From Paenibacillus sp. OV219 (lineage in GTDB: Bacteria > Bacillota > Bacilli > Paenibacillales > Paenibacillaceae): 64,000 nucleotides of DNA. Below are positions 49,829 to 60,636 of this stretch, piece after piece; within the stretch, counting starts at the first letter, position 1; every line of letters begins with the position of its first letter. A program made the position numbers and the translations under genes. Location: NCBI RefSeq assembly GCF_900110075.1, contig NZ_FOCJ01000005.1:186001-250000 (forward strand). The letters run 5' to 3'. Below the pieces are notes generated by a model that made no database searches, was not told the origin of the DNA, and worked only from the letters and a program-made list of their open reading frames with translations.

Positions 49829-50944
49829 ATGAGCAGCAAGATCAGCGATAAATTTACCGTTTCTCCTATTCATCTGTTTTTTTTAATGTACGTATGTATC
49901 GTAGACGTAAATTTTCTGAACTTTCAACGCAAAGTTGTAAGGGAGGCTGGCCAAGATGCTTGGGTCGCTGCCATTATTGTCTGGCTATGTTCGCATATTT
50001 TAGTGTGGATGATGTTCAAGATCCTATCCAATCAGAATCCCAAACGCGCCGATTTCGTTTCCATCAATCTTACCTATTTCGGTAAATTCATTGGCGCATG
50101 CATCAATCATTTGATTATTCTGTATTTCGTACTAGGAGCGCTTGTTGCTTATCGAAGTTACCTGGAGTCGATATTAGTGCTCCTATTTCCAACGATGAAT
50201 TTATGGCCAATCAGTATCGTGTTTCTCGTGCTTTTTTACTACGCGGTCTCAGGCGGATTTCAAACCGTTGCAGGAATATGTTTCTGGGCGTTCCTTGTTG
50301 TGATCATTATTTTCCCGCCACTTCTTCTCTCTGCAATACCTAATCTGCATCCACAAAACATATTGCCTTTCTTCAACCATACACCGATGCAAATCCTGAA
50401 GTCATCTCATCAGTTTGCGTTTAGCTTCTTGGGAGCAGAGGTGTTACTTGGGATTTATCCATACATTCAGACGCAAGCGAAAGCGCAAAAATGGGCTCAT
50501 ATTGCGATAGCTACTTCTGGATTGTTTTTTTTAGTAGCATTGATTATGTCTCTGATGTACTTCCCCCAATCTCAACTCTTTCGCATCATGTGGCCGACGT
50601 TGAAGGGGATCGGAATCATTGAATTACCGCTGTTGCAAAGAGTTGAATACCTTGTGCTATCGATATGGGTGATCAAAACGCTAGCAAGCGTCTCCGTCGG
50701 TTTATGGATTGCTTGTCATAGTTTGAAAACGTCCTGGAGGACAAAACCAAGTAACAACTTAATCATGATACTTATCCTTTTTGTTCTATTTCAGTTGTTT
50801 ATCAATGACCCAGAGAAGTTAACAATTGTGAAAATGATTCATGCGAATGTTGGCTTTTATTTTGCCTATATCTACATTCCGATTATGTTTGTCATTACCA
50901 TGGTTAGTAAAAAGTTTAGTAAGGGGCTGCACCACCGAAGTTGA
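49829..50944 (+). CDS. Orphan GerB-type germination permease
   Basis: The 371-residue protein has about ten membrane helices and belongs to the GerB/GerKB-like (spore germination permease) family. It has DKFTVSPIHLFFLMYVCIVD, REAGQDAWVAAIIVWL (a variant of the KQDAW motif), INLTYFGKFIGACINHLI and FAFSFLGAEVLLGIYPYIQT. No A or C gene is beside it, so it may be an orphan subunit that pairs with receptors encoded elsewhere, or act as a simple transporter. A strong AAAGGGAG site precedes the ATG, and a terminator follows at 50988-51030. Confidence 0.9.
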   Translation: MSSKISDKFTVSPIHLFFLMYVCIVDVNFLNFQRKVVREAGQDAWVAAIIVWLCSHILVWMMFKILSNQNPKRADFVSINLTYFGKFIGACINHLIILYFVLGALVAYRSYLESILVLLFPTMNLWPISIVFLVLFYYAVSGGFQTVAGICFWAFLVVIIIFPPLLLSAIPNLHPQNILPFFNHTPMQILKSSHQFAFSFLGAEVLLGIYPYIQTQAKAQKWAHIAIATSGLFFLVALIMSLMYFPQSQLFRIMWPTLKGIGIIELPLLQRVEYLVLSIWVIKTLASVSVGLWIACHSLKTSWRTKPSNNLIMILILFVLFQLFINDPEKLTIVKMIHANVGFYFAYIYIPIMFVITMVSKKFSKGLHHRS

Positions 50945-50987
50945 CACCTTTCTCGATAAAGTGGCATTTTTAGAGATACAAATAATA

Positions 50988-51030
50988 AGCAGCTATTGCC
51001 CTGAAGTACCAAGACGATAGCTGCTTTTTT
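50988..51030 (+). terminator. Rho-independent terminator of the orphan B gene
   Basis: A perfect 9-bp stem AGCAGCTAT/ATAGCTGCT with a 19-nt loop is followed by six T residues on the plus strand. Confidence 0.85.
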
Positions 51031-51037
51031 AAATGGC

Positions 51038-51745
51038 TTAACACCTGACATATTTACGCTTAAATCCAATTCTGCCTCGTTCAATTTCCTTCTGGATATT
51101 CGTGCCCGCGTTAATCAGCTTGCTTGGTCCCTTGCCCTTGTTCACTTCGACTGAACCTACCGCATCTGCAGTCGCTACCGCTTTCTCATGCAATGGTAAA
51201 TACGATACGGCGACCGTGTAAATAAAGTAATTCATCGCATATTTTGCTCGTTCCGGTGCATCATGAATCGTCTGCGCGACTTGATCCAGCATCCCGGCAA
51301 GCTTGCTTTCGTCGAACTCACTGTCCTTCCGGTTCCCAAGCAGCCAGCAATAACAGCTCCACCCTGCCGACATCTTCAGCTCATCGCCGCTTGCAATCCA
51401 TTGATCAGCAACTTCCTGCGCGATGTCCGTCTCAGCGAGCGTAACAGCCACCACATTATCTGAAAGCATATAGAAGTAAGCCCCAGCGATCCATCGTTCG
51501 AAGTCCGCCGCAGTCATCGCCTTCGGATCTGCAATTACACCTGCAAAATACATCGCATCATAGTTGCCCGTGTCATACAGCTGATCAGCCAAGTGCTGAT
51601 CCTTCTTAATCTTCTTGGCAATCGGCTTCATTTCACCCGTCGCTACGCCAAACACCGGTTCTGTCGCACCATTTGATAGATACATTTTTTTCAATCGTTC
51701 CTTACCGAGCGCTTCAAGCTCCTGCATCACTGTTTCTGCTTGCAT
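51038..51745 (-). CDS. AlkD-like DNA alkylation repair protein
   Basis: The 235-residue, all-helical protein has the HEAT-repeat-like DNA alkylation repair pattern (MYLSNGATEPVFGVATGEMK, VIADPKAMTAADFERWI, SAGWSCYCWLLGN). AlkD-type glycosylases remove N3- and N7-alkylated purines. The match is to the DNA_alkylation_repair family in general, and catalytic residues cannot be confirmed by eye. The start at 51745 has AGAGGA upstream. It follows the DUF817 gene by only 17 nt, so the two may be co-transcribed. Confidence 0.87.
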   Translation of the reverse strand: MQAETVMQELEALGKERLKKMYLSNGATEPVFGVATGEMKPIAKKIKKDQHLADQLYDTGNYDAMYFAGVIADPKAMTAADFERWIAGAYFYMLSDNVVAVTLAETDIAQEVADQWIASGDELKMSAGWSCYCWLLGNRKDSEFDESKLAGMLDQVAQTIHDAPERAKYAMNYFIYTVAVSYLPLHEKAVATADAVGSVEVNKGKGPSKLINAGTNIQKEIERGRIGFKRKYVRC

Positions 51746-51762
51746 GGATTCAATCGTCCTCT

Positions 51763-52551
51763 CTACCTAGATTTCATATCTGCTTTCACATGTTTGAGCT
51801 GTGCAACAATGATGACACTAATGATGACCAGCAGAAACCATGAGCTGATCTTGCTTACATGAACCACATGCCACGCATGGTGCTGATTCGGATATTTCCA
51901 AGCACCTAAGAACGTCGCGATATTCTCCGCCAGCCAAATAAAGAAACCGACGATGAAGAAAGCAGCCGTGAGCGGCATCCGATACGTCTTGGACCGCACT
52001 CTGTAGATAATCCACGTTCGCCAGAAGACAATGACGACAAGTCCCGTCAGCCACCACCGCAAGTCAACGATATAATGATTGGTAAAAAAGTTCAGATAGA
52101 TGCTTCCACCCACGAGTCCCGCAGGAATCAGCCCCGGCCAACCAGTCATATCCATCCTTAGTCTACGCCAGATTTGACACATAAAGCTAGCCACACTTGC
52201 ATACATAAATCCGCTGTATAACGGTACATGGAAAAGCTTCGTGAACGCAGGCTCCGGATAGGACCACGACCCAACGCTAACTTTGTAGATTTCCAGCAGC
52301 AAGCCAATCCCATGGAAGACACAGATGACTTTGATTTCATCGCGTGTTTCGAGTCCACTGAAGTACATGAGTGCCTGCACGCCTATGAGAATGAGAAGAA
52401 TGGCATCATACCGGTGGATGAAGGGCAATTCGATAACGCTTGACATTGCAAGCGTACCGAAGATCGCAACTGGAAATATACAGCTCATCGCCTGGTTATA
52501 GCCGAAGATTAGCAGCTGTATGATTGGCGCCATCGACCACTTCACGTTCAA
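51763..52551 (-). CDS. DUF817 integral membrane protein
   Basis: The 262-residue protein has about eight membrane helices and the DUF817 pattern: IQLLIFGYNQAMSCIFPVAIFG at the N-terminus, GSWSYPEPAFTKLFHVPLYSGFMY in the middle (residues 95-118), and WLAENIATFLGAWKYPNQ near the C-terminus. The function is unknown. It starts at a TTG at 52551 with GGAGG 7 nt upstream. It precedes the AlkD-like gene. Confidence 0.88.
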   Translation of the reverse strand: MNVKWSMAPIIQLLIFGYNQAMSCIFPVAIFGTLAMSSVIELPFIHRYDAILLILIGVQALMYFSGLETRDEIKVICVFHGIGLLLEIYKVSVGSWSYPEPAFTKLFHVPLYSGFMYASVASFMCQIWRRLRMDMTGWPGLIPAGLVGGSIYLNFFTNHYIVDLRWWLTGLVVIVFWRTWIIYRVRSKTYRMPLTAAFFIVGFFIWLAENIATFLGAWKYPNQHHAWHVVHVSKISSWFLLVIISVIIVAQLKHVKADMKSR

Positions 52552-52732
52552 TCCGTAACCTCCATTCTAGGACCTTCCTTTCCCCTAGCATACAAGAAAC
52601 AACAGAACAATAAAGAGAAATTTGGATTGCAAGGATTTCGTATTTACACGCACAGAGGGATCAAGAACGCAATAAGCCTTAGTCCAGCACTCCTGCTTAG
52701 GTCGTACATGCGACTGCAATCCTGATCCAGCA

Positions 52733-52876
52733 CTAGCTAAATAATACCGGATCTATCCATGTCCGCAGCCCCTCCACCCAGATGAGAATCTTGGAGATGC
52801 CTATTCCGATCGCGATGATACCTAGTGCGAATCACCTGATTATGGCAAATTGCCTTTTCTTCCGTACAACTTCATG
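52733..52876 (-). pseudogene. Possible remnant of a small membrane protein
   Basis: In the 369-bp gap between DUF817 and the LysM gene, the reverse strand reads RKKRQFAIIR, then a TGA (52832-52834), then in the same frame FALGIIAIGIGISKILIWVE and GLRTWIDPVLFS before a TAG at 52733. The unbroken hydrophobic helix and conserved-looking tail across the stop suggest a decayed gene. No start codon or ribosome binding site is seen. The rest of the gap shows nothing recognisable. Confidence 0.35.
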
Positions 52877-52920
52877 TAATATGGTCTATACCGATCCTGC
52901 CATGAAAGGAAGATTCAACT

Positions 52921-53901
52921 TTGAAACCGAATTCGACAAATGCTAAATATGGTCCTAGAGCGATGCGAACCAGGAAGAAGCGGATCGCTTCAATTCTGCA
53001 AGTCTCTGTAGGGCTGCTGCTTATGAGTGTTGTATTGTATAGTATCTATGCAACTCAATCACACTTCGAGAAGAAACCGCTGGCTTCGAATCCAAGCGGC
53101 ACAACGGCAACAGAAGCTGATGCTAAGAGCGAGAAGCCGATTGACATCCGGGTAGGTACGACGACGAAGAAACCGGTGAAGCCATCTCAGGTGAAGGGCG
53201 GTCAGAGTGTATCTACCTCTACCAGCGCGACTAGCACATCAATTACATCTGGCTCATCAACGGCTTCCTCATCCGTTTCGAAGCCGACAACAACCGTTAA
53301 AGACGCAAGACCTGTAAGCACGGCTTCAGCGCAAGCACCGGCATCGTCGTCATCCGATTATCCCAAGAAGTATGTGATCCAGAAAGGCGATACGCTGTCG
53401 AAGATTGCGGTTAAGTTCTACCATTCCAAACAGCAAGTAAACCGTATCGCAGAAGCAAACCATATTCTATTTATCAATGATATGGTCGAAGGTGAGACGA
53501 TTACCATCCCTGCACCTTCTGGGTCCGCTGGCTCATCGACTGGGAAACAACGAGATTTGGATTACTCGAAAGTCACACTTCCCGCAACCTATCTCGTGCA
53601 ATCTGGTGACACGCTATACCATATAGCGAAGCAGTTCTATCGTTCGGACGATTACATGGAAATGATTGCGAAGCATAATAAGTTGGACGTGAACGAAGGA
53701 TTGAAGGCTGGAACGTCACTCCTCATTCCTGCTTTGCCGAAGCATAAAGTGAAAACAGGCGAGACACTAACCAGCATTGCCAGACTTTATTACGGCGACA
53801 GCAAATACGCAAACGCACTTGCTAGCTATAATCAGCTGGAAGATCACGATATTGTCAGAATCGGCGATGATCTTTCACTACCTCAGCTCGATACGCAATA
53901 A
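52921..53901 (+). CDS. Membrane-anchored protein with three LysM domains
   Basis: The 326-residue protein has a basic N-terminus, one membrane helix (SILQVSVGLLLMSVVLYSI, about residues 24-42), and a Ser/Thr/Lys-rich linker to residue 145. Three LysM domains follow, beginning YVIQKGDTLSKIA, YLVQSGDTLYHIA and HKVKTGETLTSIA. LysM domains bind N-acetylglucosamine in peptidoglycan, so the protein should face the wall or the forespore space. No catalytic domain is attached. The start is a TTG at 52921 with AAAGGAAG 8 nt upstream. A strong terminator follows. Confidence 0.9.
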   Translation: MKPNSTNAKYGPRAMRTRKKRIASILQVSVGLLLMSVVLYSIYATQSHFEKKPLASNPSGTTATEADAKSEKPIDIRVGTTTKKPVKPSQVKGGQSVSTSTSATSTSITSGSSTASSSVSKPTTTVKDARPVSTASAQAPASSSSDYPKKYVIQKGDTLSKIAVKFYHSKQQVNRIAEANHILFINDMVEGETITIPAPSGSAGSSTGKQRDLDYSKVTLPATYLVQSGDTLYHIAKQFYRSDDYMEMIAKHNKLDVNEGLKAGTSLLIPALPKHKVKTGETLTSIARLYYGDSKYANALASYNQLEDHDIVRIGDDLSLPQLDTQ

Positions 53902-53905
53902 AATG

Positions 53906-53958
53906 ATACAGCCCCGCGGCTCGCGTCTGTTAGAAGACTGCGAACCGCGGGGCTGTAT
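53906..53958. terminator. Bidirectional Rho-independent terminator
   Basis: A perfect 14-bp stem ATACAGCCCCGCGG/CCGCGGGGCTGTAT with further pairing in the loop lies between the convergent LysM and metY genes, with A/T-rich flanks on both sides. Confidence 0.88.
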
Positions 53959-53982
53959 TTGAACTTTAGGCGATTCGCCAAT

Positions 53983-55293
<1,311 letters not shown>

Positions 55294-55392
55294 TCATCCT
55301 CCAAAGTTCAAGTTTTGTCATACTGTCATACTCTTCCAATATAACATAGTCGTCTTCGGCGGTATAATAGATTCGTTCTATTCAGGAGGCGC

Positions 55393-56388
55393 TTAGCCTC
55401 CTATCTTCGCAACAATCTTCCCCTGTACATGCCGCTCTGACAGCAGCTTCAGCCCTTGTGGAATCTCTTCTAACGAAATTACCTTATTCACAACTGGGTC
55501 GATCTTCTTCTCCGCGATTAATTGAAGGAATTCGGCTGCCATTGCTGCGAGCTCCTCTTCGGCTTTCCGTCCGGAGCCATAGGCTCCGCCTAGCATCAGC
55601 TTATGAAGCGTGAATGTCTTCGTCGAAGGCTGAAAGTCTGCTACAGTCTCAGGAGCGCCAGCGATACAAGCGAGCTGACCGCCGAAAGATAGTGTGGACA
55701 GATCCTTCTGCGAGGTGGCACGATTAACGGAGCTTAGGATCAGGTCGACACCTTCATTTGCTGTAATCTCCATCACTCTCGCGTGTACATCCTCTTGGTT
55801 ATAATCCAGCACATAATCTGCGCCAAGGCCGCGCACATAGTCGGCATTGATCGGCGAAGCAGTTGCGATGATCGTTGAAGCGCCGAGCAGCTTAGCCAAT
55901 TGAATCGCATATCCGCCTACTCCGCCTGCTCCTGCATGTATCAGGATGGATTGTCCCCGCTGCATGTGCATTTTGCGAACGAGAATTTGATACGCGGTCA
56001 AACCAGCGCATGGGAATGCTGCGGCATCGACGAATGAGACGCCATCAGGTATCGCCACTGCTGTATGCGCTACGGTCGTGCTGTACTCCGCGAAGCCTCC
56101 TGGCTTTGAGAAATCTCCATGGTAAACGACACGGTCGCCAACTTGCCACTGTGTTACGCCTTCTCCTACGGCATCAACGATTCCCGCGACATCAACACCA
56201 CTTACGTGAGGATACTGCCAATTCGGATGGCCGTTCATCGCCACCTTGTAATCAACCGGATTCAGTCCGGCAGCTTGTACGCGCACTCGAATTTCCCCGG
56301 CCTTCACAGCAGGAACAGGTATTTCAGACAGTACGAATTGTTCGGGCTTTCCTGGCTCGTTTAATACGATTGCTTTCATTCGTTCCAT
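55393..56388 (-). CDS. Zinc-independent MDR oxidoreductase (quinone reductase-like)
   Basis: The 331-residue medium-chain reductase resembles NADPH:quinone reductases: AAGLNPVDYKVAMNG, SGVDVAGIVDAVGEGV, and the NADPH-binding HAGAGGVGGYAIQLAKLLG. It lacks the zinc-ligand cysteines of alcohol dehydrogenases. The ATG at 56388 follows GGGAG by 6 nt. It lies between metY and the third germination operon and has no evident functional link to either. Confidence 0.92.
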   Translation of the reverse strand: MERMKAIVLNEPGKPEQFVLSEIPVPAVKAGEIRVRVQAAGLNPVDYKVAMNGHPNWQYPHVSGVDVAGIVDAVGEGVTQWQVGDRVVYHGDFSKPGGFAEYSTTVAHTAVAIPDGVSFVDAAAFPCAGLTAYQILVRKMHMQRGQSILIHAGAGGVGGYAIQLAKLLGASTIIATASPINADYVRGLGADYVLDYNQEDVHARVMEITANEGVDLILSSVNRATSQKDLSTLSFGGQLACIAGAPETVADFQPSTKTFTLHKLMLGGAYGSGRKAEEELAAMAAEFLQLIAEKKIDPVVNKVISLEEIPQGLKLLSERHVQGKIVAKIGG

Positions 56389-56420
56389 AGTTTGCTCCCT
56401 CTCTCAGGTCTTCAGCTATT

Positions 56421-57557
56421 CTAGCTTCCCTTATCCAATTGATTCTGCGCGGAGGTCGAAGGCTCCTGCTGAGGTTTCTGTTTAGCTATACCAATAATCC
56501 ATAGGAGCAACGGAATTACAACCCCTATGACCATGATATAGGGCGGGAATACAATGGAGTCCCAGAAGTGCATATAGATGACATCGGGATAGACGATGAG
56601 AGAGAACACAATCATTATCATCGCACATGGCAGCGTAAGCACCCGATACTGCTTGATGCCGACAATTTCAGCTAAGCTAGTCACGCTGGCATAGTAGTAA
56701 AAAGTCGTTTTGACATAGGTGGTTATGAACCATAAACCTGCCAGTATCGCCTCAACCCGCTGAAGAAAGTTTCCGATGTTGATTTTTTTGACAAGGGCAT
56801 AACTGGGGTACATACTTCTCTCCGTTATATTCGGGCCAAGAATTAAGATACAGAGCAGCGTGATCAGTATGACACAGACACCGCCAAGCAGTCCGGTGAT
56901 ATACATGCCGATCCTCGCCTTCTCTGGAGCCTGTACTTTCGGGAGCACCGAAAACAGAAATACGATGGGCATGTATGCTGTCCCGGCAAATGATAGGCCC
57001 GCTGAGAATAACGGCTTCCAGCCAGCTTCAAACAGAGGCAGCACATTGGCTGATTTGGCCGTCGGAACAAGCGTAATCACCAGCAGAACAAACAGCATGA
57101 GAAACCATGGAAGCATTAGCTCCGTGGCCCGAGCTATTGTTTCCAGTCCGAGACGCGCCCCCATCACGACAACAAAAGCAAAGAGTATGATCGTACACCA
57201 GAGCGGTGTGTGCGGAACGAACTGCGTTTGAAAGAAATTGCCAACATAGAACAGAACGGTACTTGCACCAATAAACCCGTAGCCCGTATAGATAACACCG
57301 AGCACCGTGCCTGCCCATTTGCCTAATGCGCTGCGGCAAATACCGACGAACGTCTGGCCAGGATAGGCCACCCAGAGTGCCAAGTATAGAGCGAGAATTA
57401 CTGCGCCGATCAGAACGCCACATATCGCTCCGATCCATGCATCCTGCTTCGCGGTTGCAGCAAGCCCGGCTGGGACGACCAATACTGTTGTCCCGATCGT
57501 ATAAAGAAAAGTGAGTACCATGAGCTGGAGCCCATTGATTTTCCCGTTCTCAGACAT
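56421..57557 (-). CDS. GerB/GerKB-type spore germination permease subunit
   Basis: The 378-residue, ten-helix B subunit begins ENGKINGLQLMVLTFLYTIG and has the full signature AATAKQDAWIGAI near residue 40. GKWAGTVLGVIYTGYGFIGA and ILGPNITERSMYPSYALVKK follow. It is the expected nutrient-binding permease-like subunit of the receptor in the spore inner membrane. I chose the ATG at 57557, preceded by AAAGGAG; upstream GTG and ATG codons at 57569 and 57566 lie too close to that site. It is the last gene of the A-C-D-B operon. Confidence 0.94.
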   Translation of the reverse strand: MSENGKINGLQLMVLTFLYTIGTTVLVVPAGLAATAKQDAWIGAICGVLIGAVILALYLALWVAYPGQTFVGICRSALGKWAGTVLGVIYTGYGFIGASTVLFYVGNFFQTQFVPHTPLWCTIILFAFVVVMGARLGLETIARATELMLPWFLMLFVLLVITLVPTAKSANVLPLFEAGWKPLFSAGLSFAGTAYMPIVFLFSVLPKVQAPEKARIGMYITGLLGGVCVILITLLCILILGPNITERSMYPSYALVKKINIGNFLQRVEAILAGLWFITTYVKTTFYYYASVTSLAEIVGIKQYRVLTLPCAMIMIVFSLIVYPDVIYMHFWDSIVFPPYIMVIGVVIPLLLWIIGIAKQKPQQEPSTSAQNQLDKGS

Positions 57558-57574
57558 CCTTCTCATCACTCCTT

Positions 57575-57817
57575 TTACTTCGCCGGCGGAAGGGTGTTAT
57601 GGAGCCAGTATCCGATCGGCTTAAATAGTATCGCAATCAGTTCAAGCGGGGTCGGACGTGGGAGCTTTAAGGCATAGCCAATACAAAGGGCGGTGCCAAG
57701 TACAAGAAGAATCCAAAATACAACCTGCTCTTTCTTATGCCCTTTGATTGAAGGCCATTCAATCGCAGCGCATAAGCCCGATACAAGGATGATTCCCACA
57801 AGCGTCCACATGATCAA
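57575..57817 (-). CDS. Small germination receptor D subunit-like membrane protein
   Basis: The 80-residue protein has two clear membrane helices (WTLVGIILVSGLCAAIEW and VVFWILLVLGTALCIGYAL) and a third weakly hydrophobic C-terminal segment. It sits between the C and B genes, the same place as the 70-residue protein of the second operon, which supports a D-subunit role. The start is either the TTG at 57817 (6 nt from AGGAGG) or the ATG two codons later. It begins 1 nt after the C gene ends. Confidence 0.78.
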   Translation of the reverse strand: MIMWTLVGIILVSGLCAAIEWPSIKGHKKEQVVFWILLVLGTALCIGYALKLPRPTPLELIAILFKPIGYWLHNTLPPAK

Positions 57818-57818
57818 G

Positions 57819-59021
57819 CTACTCCTCCTGTTCCATAAACGAATTCGTAATCGTTCCGGTTCGTTTAATCTTCACCTGCACATGGAGGTCAATGACAGCA
57901 TCCTCAAAATGCTCGTCCCAGTCCTTCTGCACCTGTTTCCATGCCTGCGGATTGCTGCGGTGTATGGCATTGCCGAACCCGAAGTAATCCGATTTGAATT
58001 TCTTCTGCCCTGCATTCAGTGAACTGCGGAGTATTCGTGTTAGCGTCTCTTTAGCCCGTCTCTCAAGCTCCTGAATCGTACTAATCTTCGTTAAATCGAT
58101 ACGGCATTCCACTTCACCAACCGATCCCTCAACGCGGAGATCAACTGCTAGACGAGGACGGCCTCCAACCATTTTGCCGCTCATCTTTGAATTGGCAAGA
58201 ACAACCTCAAGCGCAACGTGACCTCCGCCCGGACAACTGATATGACCAACGGTGCTTTTCACGTTATTGGTAATGTAATTGTAGCCTTTGCTCTCCTCTT
58301 CACTCATCCAGCCAATTAATCGGTCATTACGAAATACACCAATACCGTCGCTCTCTAGCATCGCTCTCGGACGAATCTCTTTCAATATATTCGTGGACGA
58401 TCCATCTCCGTCACCGTCAACGATACGAATGCCGCTAATGATCGGATTTTTCCCATTGCTTACGATGTCATTGACAAAATCATCGAGTGTAATCGAAACG
58501 ACCGGCGCCCATGCTTTCTCGGAGGTTTCAATCGATCGAAACAGCATGTTAGCCGGAATTCTTTCAAGCGGCGATACTATGTTCAATGCTTTCTCTGCAG
58601 TCGCTCCTCTGGCTACCAGCAGATAGAAGTCTGTACGAAGCTCATAATCCCTTGAGAGCAGATCTAGGGCATTGCCGATGCCTTGTCTAGCCATAGCTTC
58701 ACCTAATAAGAGTACACGAAGATGGGCGGCATATATTTTACGAGGACTGGTAGTTGTCATTTTACGAATCGCCTCGAATATTGTTGTTCCTTCTGCCTTA
58801 TACATGACGACAGGCGCATCTAGACTGCCGCTGCCCTTCGCTGCGGCGACTTGACCTGGTTTGACAATTTGTGCAGTCACTATATAATTTTTGCCTACAC
58901 GGTCAATCCCCATCGCGAGAGCGATGCCAAGCTCATTCATTTCTCGACGGTCCCAGCACCCTGTTATCGGCAGTATGAGCAGCAGCAAGATGAGTGCGGC
59001 CGCGATTCGTTTAAGCGCCAT
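57819..59021 (-). CDS. Ger(x)C family germination receptor lipoprotein
   Basis: The 400-residue GerC-type subunit has a signal peptide and lipobox (LPITGCWDRREMN). Family blocks are ALAMGIDRVGKNYIVTAQIV, TSPRKIYAAHLRVLLLGEA and a C-terminal KKFKSDYFGFGNAIHRSNPQAW. Its N-terminal region is close to that of the truncated C gene at 1-393. The ATG at 59021 overlaps the A gene stop as TGATG. It is a lipoprotein partner of the A and B subunits. Confidence 0.94.
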   Translation of the reverse strand: MALKRIAAALILLLLILPITGCWDRREMNELGIALAMGIDRVGKNYIVTAQIVKPGQVAAAKGSGSLDAPVVMYKAEGTTIFEAIRKMTTTSPRKIYAAHLRVLLLGEAMARQGIGNALDLLSRDYELRTDFYLLVARGATAEKALNIVSPLERIPANMLFRSIETSEKAWAPVVSITLDDFVNDIVSNGKNPIISGIRIVDGDGDGSSTNILKEIRPRAMLESDGIGVFRNDRLIGWMSEEESKGYNYITNNVKSTVGHISCPGGGHVALEVVLANSKMSGKMVGGRPRLAVDLRVEGSVGEVECRIDLTKISTIQELERRAKETLTRILRSSLNAGQKKFKSDYFGFGNAIHRSNPQAWKQVQKDWDEHFEDAVIDLHVQVKIKRTGTITNSFMEQEE

Positions 59022-60541
59022 CACTTACCTTTCCTTCTCGCAGCTTTGCGCTGGCGTATTGGATTCAACTTGCTGAACATGCTGGGTCTTCGTGTCAACC
59101 CAGGATGGGGAACTCGCACCAAGACGTCCTTCTGATCTTGGACGGACAAGGGGCCGACCGGAGACATATACGGCACGCCGAATGAACGAAGGCTGCAAAG
59201 ATGCAGCAGAAGCGCCAAAATGCCAATGAAAATGCCATACATGCCGAATGCGGCTGCAAGTCCCATGAACAAGAACCGTGTAATCCGCACCGCAATCGAC
59301 ATATCGAATTCAGGAATGACATAGCTCGAAATCGCTGTAATGGATACAACGATAATCATGCTCGCTGAGATAATCCCCGCCTCTACGGCAGCCTGTCCAA
59401 TAACGAGCGTGCCGACAATGGAGACTGCTTGTCCAACGGCTCTGGGCATACGGATGCCGGCCTCTCTCAATATTTCGTAGGTCGCTTCCATGATGATCGC
59501 TTCAATGAATGCGGGGAACGGCACGCCTTCGCGCTGGGCAGCCAGGCTGATAAGCAGCTGTGTCGGCAGCATTTCTTGGTGAAACGTCGTGATCGCAATA
59601 TAAAGTGCAGGTACCAATGCCGCGATAAACAAACCGAAATACCGGAGTATCCGTAGCAGAGAGCTGATATCGGCGCGCTGATAATAATCCTCCGCGGATT
59701 GCAGAAACTGTACAAACAGTGCCGGTACTAGAAGCACATGCGGGGTACCGTCAATAAGAATGGCGATGCGCCCTTCCAGTATTGCTGCAGCGACCACGTC
59801 CGGTCGTTCTGTATTTTGAACGGTCGGGTACAAGGTGTATGTCTCATCTTGAATAAATTCCTCGATATAACCGCTTTCCAGTATGGCATCGGTATTAATT
59901 TGGGAGAGACGCTGATTGACCTCTTGAAGAGCGGTTTCATCTACAATGCCTTTCACATACATGATTGACACATTGGTCTTTGTCACTTGTCCGATTTTCT
60001 GACTCTTCAGGATCACGCTCGGATTTTTGATAATGCGCCGGATAAGTGCAGTGTTGACATGGATATTTTCTGTAAAAGCTTCTTTTGGTCCTCGGATAAC
60101 GGCCTGGTTCGTCGGTTCAGTTACTGCTCTCTGTTCCCAGTGAGTCATCGTAATGGTGAGTGACGAATCGCAGCCATCTACGAGAAGCAGCACGCTGCCA
60201 TTGATAAGTGCATCAACCGCGAGTTCCCAATTGTCTTCCTTAGCCACCTGACTCGCGGTCAACACGGATTGGACCAGATATCGAAGCAGATGCTCTTGTT
60301 CGAGCTTGTTGCCATCAGGTGTCGTACCGGCTTTAAGCAGAGGTTCAATTATAAACTGTTGGATAGCTGTATCTTCAGCCAGCCCATCTATAAACAAAAG
60401 GGCCATGTCCCGCTGGACACCGCCCACCATTGGTTGAAGCTCTCGGACGATGAGGTCGTCGCTATCCCCTAATCGTTGCTTCAATGCCACGATATTGGTA
60501 TGAAGGCCGGTATCAATGCTCGGGTTATGATTCATCTGCAT
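59021..60541 (-). CDS. GerA/GerKA-type spore germination receptor A subunit
   Basis: The 506-residue A subunit has RGPKEAFTENIHVNTALIRR, YIEEFIQDETYTLYPTVQN, DGTPHVLLVPALF and ITTFHQEMLPTQLLISLAAQ. It is visibly closer to the A subunit at 390-1874 than to the one at 44468-45991, consistent with recent duplication of that receptor type. It starts the A-C-D-B operon. The ATG at 60541 follows AGGA by about 6 nt. The 95 bp upstream show no clear promoter. Confidence 0.95.
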   Translation of the reverse strand: MQMNHNPSIDTGLHTNIVALKQRLGDSDDLIVRELQPMVGGVQRDMALLFIDGLAEDTAIQQFIIEPLLKAGTTPDGNKLEQEHLLRYLVQSVLTASQVAKEDNWELAVDALINGSVLLLVDGCDSSLTITMTHWEQRAVTEPTNQAVIRGPKEAFTENIHVNTALIRRIIKNPSVILKSQKIGQVTKTNVSIMYVKGIVDETALQEVNQRLSQINTDAILESGYIEEFIQDETYTLYPTVQNTERPDVVAAAILEGRIAILIDGTPHVLLVPALFVQFLQSAEDYYQRADISSLLRILRYFGLFIAALVPALYIAITTFHQEMLPTQLLISLAAQREGVPFPAFIEAIIMEATYEILREAGIRMPRAVGQAVSIVGTLVIGQAAVEAGIISASMIIVVSITAISSYVIPEFDMSIAVRITRFLFMGLAAAFGMYGIFIGILALLLHLCSLRSFGVPYMSPVGPLSVQDQKDVLVRVPHPGLTRRPSMFSKLNPIRQRKAARRKGK

Positions 60542-60636
60542 ACACCATCCTGCCCTTCATCAAGTAATAACAATTATTTCCTTGACACTGGGCATTTAAA
60601 CCAAAATGTGGCGGGCTGCTAGAAAACCAACTAAAT

